The translations under genes were made by a program, and so were the position numbers. Shown piece by piece: positions 59,616-64,000 of a stretch of 64,000 nt of DNA. Every line of letters starts with the position of its first letter. Position 1 is the stretch's first letter. Under the pieces are notes generated by a model. That model searched no databases, was not told the DNA's origin, and saw only the letters and a list, made by a program, of their open reading frames with translations. Origin of the DNA: Incurvaria masculella (Eukaryota > Arthropoda > Insecta > Lepidoptera > Incurvariidae); the NCBI GenBank assembly GCA_946894095.1, contig OX335645.2:13415001-13479000 (forward strand), written 5' to 3'.

Positions 59616-60900
59616 CAGGGTCCGGCACTCGAACTGTTACTAACTTCACACTGCTTCTATTTTCAAAACAATAATGACAGCGCCCCGAATTCGTCAGTTT
59701 GTTTTATTGTTTTTAAGTGGGCGAAAAGCCCGGGAACAGATTTTAATTTGATAATGAATTTTCGCAATGGATATTAAACGAACAATGTGATCATTTTGCC
59801 ATGGGCCGGAAAAAAATCACAACCATCGTTCGGGAGCTCCGATATTTAACGTCGGAACAAAATGTTAGTGAAACGAAAGTTATAAGTAATCCGGGACCAA
59901 TACTAAACGGAATTGAGGCGGTCATCCGAAAACAGCAACATCACGTGACATGGTTCGAAAGGTGAAGGCTCGAATTCAAAGAAATCCTCGCCAGCCGATA
60001 TCGCTGCAAAATTGACATAAAGCCTGAAAGTATCCGACTCAAGTATTAGGCGCATACTTAAAAAAACCGAAACTGAAACCCTACAAGATACAAAAAGTAC
60101 ATCATCTTACTTCAGTGTAAAAGGCAGTCCGACTACAAAGAGCTCGAGCACTGAAAGTCTTGCACGAATGTGGCAATCTGGAAAACATTGTTTTTTCCGA
60201 TTATTTTTTTTTTAATGCCCAACGGTATGTAAACAAACTAAATGATCGTGTTTGGCTGCAGGGCAAGCCCAACGAGAATTTATACGATAGAGTTGCGTGC
60301 CAGAATATAACAGAAGTAAGCGCCTGCTTCTGTTATGGTCTGGGCTGCAGTGACCGCAAATGCTTTTGCTCTCCACTCGTGTTTATCGAGAAGGGCGTCA
60401 ATGTCCAACAAGTGTACCAGCAAAAGGTGTTAAATGATGCGCTCATACCATAGGCATGTAAGCAATTCGGTATGAACAGCTGGACGTTCCAACAAGACTC
60501 AGCACCGTCCCACAAAGCTCGCCTGACACATTTTTAATTACAGTACCACGTTCCTCGGTTAATTTTTTCAGAACAGTGGCCTACTCTCCAGATTTTATTC
60601 CAATGGAATTCACGGTATGATCAATTTTGGAGGTAGCCGTATCAATCAAAAGATATGAAAGTGTGGATACGCTGAATGCACCGCTCCGTCGGAAATAACG
60701 CAAACTTAGTGCAGCCTGCAAAGCCTTTACGGGACGACTTGGTGCTATCATCCGTGCCAAAGGAGGCTATACGAACTATAACAATGATTGTCTTAAAATT
60801 AAATTTTGTTTTGCATTTTGATACAATTTTTAATAAACCGTACTTTAATTAACCAAATAACATAATTTTCAATTGGTAACACTTCGAGTGATGGACCCTG
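59616..60900 (+). pseudogene. Mariner transposon, right-arm copy (Tc1/mariner, inactive)
   Basis: Best copy to read: 1285 bp between TA dinucleotides, TIRs CAGGGTCCGGCACTCGAACT and inverted CAGGGTCCATCACTCGAAGT. The transposase starts near 59801 (MGRKKITTIVREL). The catalytic-domain region has NIVFSDYFFFN (first D), NDRVWLQGKPNENLYDRV, SPLVFIEKGVNVQQVYQQK and FQQDSAPSHKA (second D). In-frame stops (for example after VTWFER, and after NDALIP at about 60453) and frameshifts make it non-functional. Confidence 0.9.
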
Positions 60901-61373
60901 TATATAGGAAACGGTGCGGCTCGCAGCGCATGGCGTGGCGAGAAGGCGTTCATTACTAGCTTTACTTTTTCTACAATCAGGTGCACTAGGACTCTCGCAA
61001 TAAAAGGCTTGATCGGGTAGCCCGCCCCCAACTGCAGTCCTAGAATCCAGTGACGCATGTGCTCGCTGTAGAAGCGTCAAAAAATTGTCGAATTGTCTGT
61101 TGCACCTTTTAGCGGGAGCAAGCATGGCCCCTACCCTACATCCTACAACCACTCATGAATTTTCCAACAGGACATGGTTACACAATTACCGCATTCCCTG
61201 ACCCATTCATTATTAGAAATATATTATATAGAAATATTTTAGCTACTAATTAAACGCAACGCAAGATTTCCTTCAGTTTCAGGTTCAGTACGTTTATCTC
61301 ATCCATCAGTCTCTATTTATTTGTCACTAGCTTAAGTACCCGCTCTGCTTGCTCAATGTCGTTCTGAGCCGGT

Positions 61374-61710
61374 AGTCTCAGTTCTCACCTAAATTGGCGT
61401 TTACGTAACTTCGAAGTTCCGTAAAAACGTCAAACTCTATACAAGTTTTTCCTAGATATTCGGTGGTTTTACTTCTTCAAGCTGTCAAAGTCAAACTCGG
61501 ACTTCCGATTTGTATGAAAACACGGAGTGGACGTAAACCGCAACGTCGAAGTATTTACGGCAACGTTGAGTAAGCTGTCAAATCAAACTCGGACTCGCAA
61601 ATGTTAGTTCGCTTAACGCCCACTGCGCGCGCTCTTCAATTTCTCCATACATTTGAAAACGCCAGTATATCGGTTTGCCGTAAACGCCAATTTAGGTGAG
61701 AACTCTGACT
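61374..61710. mobile_element. Long-TIR MITE (copy 6, right arm)
   Basis: Reverse complement of copies 4 and 5; TIR CTCACCTAAATTGGCGTTTA at both ends. Confidence 0.93.
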
Positions 61711-62101
61711 GCCCACTCTGGACTCATTTCGGGCTGAACCCAACATTTTTCCGGGATAAAAGTACCATTTGTGTTAACCAGGTGATAACCTATCCATTTG
61801 CCAGCTGTTTTCGTGCTTAGAATAATTCATTTGGTGTGCATATACCTGAAGTTATAAAACAATCAATTTGAGGTTGATAAGTTAATAACTGTCTGAGAAA
61901 TTAAAGAATAACAGTGGCTTTTAGCCATCGACCTAATTTTAGATCACAACAGTTACATATGTTTAGGACTAAGGTTTTGACTATAGTATGCTCAACATTA
62001 AGTATGCCTACTTGCGGCTTAAACTTGGCTTAAACTTGCAGTTACGGAAAAAACCGGATAAGATTGCTTTGTTTTATAATTCATTTATAAATGGTATGCT
62101 T

Positions 62102-62421
62102 ATAATATATACTATATATTATATATATGGCGTGATCTGGGGACTCGTTATCGTGCCACATGAGTTACCCAATTGTCAATCAATATTAAAAGGATCGAAT
62201 GTTTAAGGATTATAATAGTGGAGTGGCGTAACAGACTGGAGAATACGGACCTGTATCTTAATTAAGACATTTATAACGGATTAAGTAATGTTATTTTAGT
62301 GATTTAGCATTTTACGATTTAGTTTTGTGAACCTATGGTTACATCTGTGAGCTTGGAATAAACATTGTAAACAGTGCTTGGAGTAGCTTTATTGTGTAAC
62401 CTCCACAACTTTCAATTCGTC
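62102..62421 (+). promoter_or_regulatory. 5' leader / possible LTR of a Ty3/gypsy-type element
   Basis: Directly upstream of the gag start. Begins in an AT-dinucleotide-rich tract (ATATATACTATATATTATA) and contains a poly-A-signal-like AATAAA (62357-62362), as in LTR R regions. AGTTACCCAATTG at 62161 and TGGCGTAACAGACTGG at 62225 could be an LTR start and a primer-binding-like site. The LTR limits cannot be fixed because the 3' LTR is outside the window. Confidence 0.45.
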
Positions 62422-64000
62422 ATGGCTGAACGAGTGTCTGATGATGATCCGAACCATTGTCGGGAGGCTCTCGGTCCTTCAGGTATTATTGATCCGACAT
62501 CAGAAGTGGGATCTGCATCCAAAATACAGCCCAATCCGCCTGCTCATCCGGAAAATTATTCTTCGGACCTGGCCGAATCTTTCAAGATATTACTGGACCG
62601 ACAGAACGACCAGATTATGCAACTTATCGAAGCATTAAAACAAAAGGAGACCGTTGTGAAAATTTCAGATCATATGAAGCTACCTGAATTTGATCCTGAT
62701 ATATTGGGTGCTGATGCAAAGGCATGGACTAAAACAGTTGATCTTTGCATGACAGAAAAGCCACTCGTCGGAAGCGCTCTCATTATGGCTCTCAGTGAAG
62801 CAATGAAAGGAACGGCTTCACCCTGGTTTGCGCAAGTAAGTTACACAGAAATGAGCTGGCAACTATTTAAGGAAGAATTTTTGGCAAGGTTTGATTCCTT
62901 TGAAACTCCTACTGCTGTGCTGGTCCGTATATTTAACAGCCAGCCAAAACAAGGTGAAAACATCGCAGCATTTGCTACCAGAATTTTAACTTCTCTTTCG
63001 TCTCGCTGGCGAGATATGACTGTGGAACAAATAGCTATTGCAACTGTACTGACGCGATGCCTGCAAATAGAACCACGTGTAGAACGTATCGCTTTCACGT
63101 CGGATATTAAATCCAGAATGCAATTGCAGAAGGAATTAACAGCCTTCTCTTACAGAAAACGACAAGTGAATGAAGATGAATCTAAATCTACATTGGATGC
63201 AAAAAAACCGAGAACTACCACTGCTGATGATCAAAAACCAAAACTCAACTGCTACACATGTGGAAAACCTGGTCATCGATCCATCGAATGCCGCAACAAG
63301 AACGTGTTCCTTAACACCAACATGAAACCTGAACGTTCTAGCAAATGTACAACAAAAGAAGAATTCAACAAGAACAAGACAGTTACATGCTTCAAATGTG
63401 GGCAAACTGGACACATCGCACCTCAATGTGAGAAGCCTGGTTCGAGTGGAGTTGGCACTACATTGAAGGAGCAGCGTCGAGTGAACCTTTGCAGCACCAA
63501 GTCTGTTACTGCACACCTTGATCATAATGGTCAGTCAATTATTTTCTATTTTGACTCTGGTGCCGAATGCTCTTTGATAAAGGAATCAGTCGCGAATATT
63601 TTCTCTGGAAAACGTCTGCCATGTTTTGTAACTTTGGTTGGAATTGGGAAGGCCGACGTGTCTTGTAAAAGTCAAATTTTGTCAGAGGTCACTCTACCGA
63701 ACTATTGCCCTGTGGAGATTTTGTTCCATATTGTGCCTGACGCCATTATCAATCATGATATAGTTATAGGTAGAGATTTAATTTCCAAAGGATTTACGGT
63801 TAAAATAACCAATGAAAAATTGATCATCAAAAAGAGTGCTAGTGTTCACTTATGTGATGTAGGTAAAAAGGTCGTAAGTTTTAAGGATATTGACACCGAT
63901 GTTTTCGGTGAGTGTAAACAAAAACTTCTTGGGTTATTGAATCACCATAATATGACTTTTGTAGAAGGCACACCTGCCGGGCGTGCAACAACCGGAGAAC
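62422..64000 (+). CDS. Ty3/gypsy-like retrotransposon gag-protease ORF, open to window end
   Basis: ATG at 62422; no stop for 526 codons up to the window edge. Residues ~1-90 form a variable acidic/Gln-rich N-terminus. At ~90-240 there is a gag capsid-like domain (MKLPEFDPDILGADAKAW, AFATRILTSLSSRWRDM). Two CCHC knuckles follow: CYTCGKPGHRSIEC at ~277 and CFKCGQTGHIAPQC at ~323. Then comes an aspartic protease with the DSGAE active-site motif at ~378 and a VIGRDL flap-side motif near 455. The end of the window lies in the linker before reverse transcriptase. A gag-pro fusion without frameshift and a single long frame suggest a young copy. It makes particles and protease for retrotransposition; it is not a host gene. 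Confidence 0.9.
   Translation, partial: MAERVSDDDPNHCREALGPSGIIDPTSEVGSASKIQPNPPAHPENYSSDLAESFKILLDRQNDQIMQLIEALKQKETVVKISDHMKLPEFDPDILGADAKAWTKTVDLCMTEKPLVGSALIMALSEAMKGTASPWFAQVSYTEMSWQLFKEEFLARFDSFETPTAVLVRIFNSQPKQGENIAAFATRILTSLSSRWRDMTVEQIAIATVLTRCLQIEPRVERIAFTSDIKSRMQLQKELTAFSYRKRQVNEDESKSTLDAKKPRTTTADDQKPKLNCYTCGKPGHRSIECRNKNVFLNTNMKPERSSKCTTKEEFNKNKTVTCFKCGQTGHIAPQCEKPGSSGVGTTLKEQRRVNLCSTKSVTAHLDHNGQSIIFYFDSGAECSLIKESVANIFSGKRLPCFVTLVGIGKADVSCKSQILSEVTLPNYCPVEILFHIVPDAIINHDIVIGRDLISKGFTVKITNEKLIIKKSASVHLCDVGKKVVSFKDIDTDVFGECKQKLLGLLNHHNMTFVEGTPAGRATTGE

Larger units (their letters stand above)
54529..62101 (-). repeat. Right arm of the large palindrome
   Basis: About 7.57 kb. Single-copy version of the unit that is tandemly doubled in the left arm. 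Differs from the left arm by scattered substitutions, for example CTGATGAGAAG for CTGACGAGAAG near 57918 and ATATAAAAAAATAATATG at 56660 versus the inverse of TATTTTGTTATAT. Ends at ATGGTATGCT next to the retrotransposon leader. Confidence 0.95.

Noticed and set aside
43466..62101. Palindrome as a pure assembly or fold-back read artefact
   Set aside because: Base differences, a unique spacer and one-sided rearrangements make a simple artefact less likely, though read mapping is needed to exclude a haplotype join.

Overview
The window looks like a TE-rich lepidopteran (moth or butterfly) nuclear genome. It is AT-rich, its genes are split into short exons with consensus GT/AG splice sites, and it carries the interspersed repeat with GGTTCCGTA ends that is common in Lepidoptera. 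It also holds tRNA- and 5S-derived SINEs, jockey/CR1-like LINE 3' ends, and many short DNA transposons. No bacterial-type genes, operons or CRISPR arrays are present.

The only clearly conserved host gene is on the minus strand. Three exons (15222-14977, 3887-3706, 809-732) join in frame and encode the catalytic core of a cAMP-dependent protein kinase catalytic subunit of the PRKX / Drosophila Pka-C3 type. The exons for the glycine-rich N-lobe (which would lie to the right) and for the C-terminal tail (to the left, before base 1) were not found. The introns are long (about 11.1 and 2.9 kb) and full of nested transposons. Just inside the intron downstream of the largest exon are three decayed tandem copies of that exon's 3' end, two of which keep a GT at the donor position.

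Layout: 1-15.2 kb, kinase exons with TE-filled introns, including a 2.4-kb hAT-like element inserted in a LINE; 15.2-43.4 kb, no recognised host gene, with a minisatellite, hAT, piggyBac-like and Harbinger-like non-autonomous elements, SINEs, LINE fragments and fold-back elements; 43.47-62.10 kb, a very large near-identical inverted duplication (palindrome) around a 323-bp unique spacer, whose left arm alone also carries a tandem duplication of about 3.05 kb; 62.1-64.0 kb, the 5' part of an apparently intact Ty3/gypsy-type retrotransposon (gag with two CCHC knuckles, then protease), open to the window edge.

The most notable signals are the asymmetric palindrome, SINE families that share one body but carry either a tRNA-like or a 5S-rRNA-like Pol III head, the tandem decay of a kinase exon end with its splice donor, and several insertions whose target sites can be read to the base. 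All calls come from reading the sequence by eye; no database search was run.
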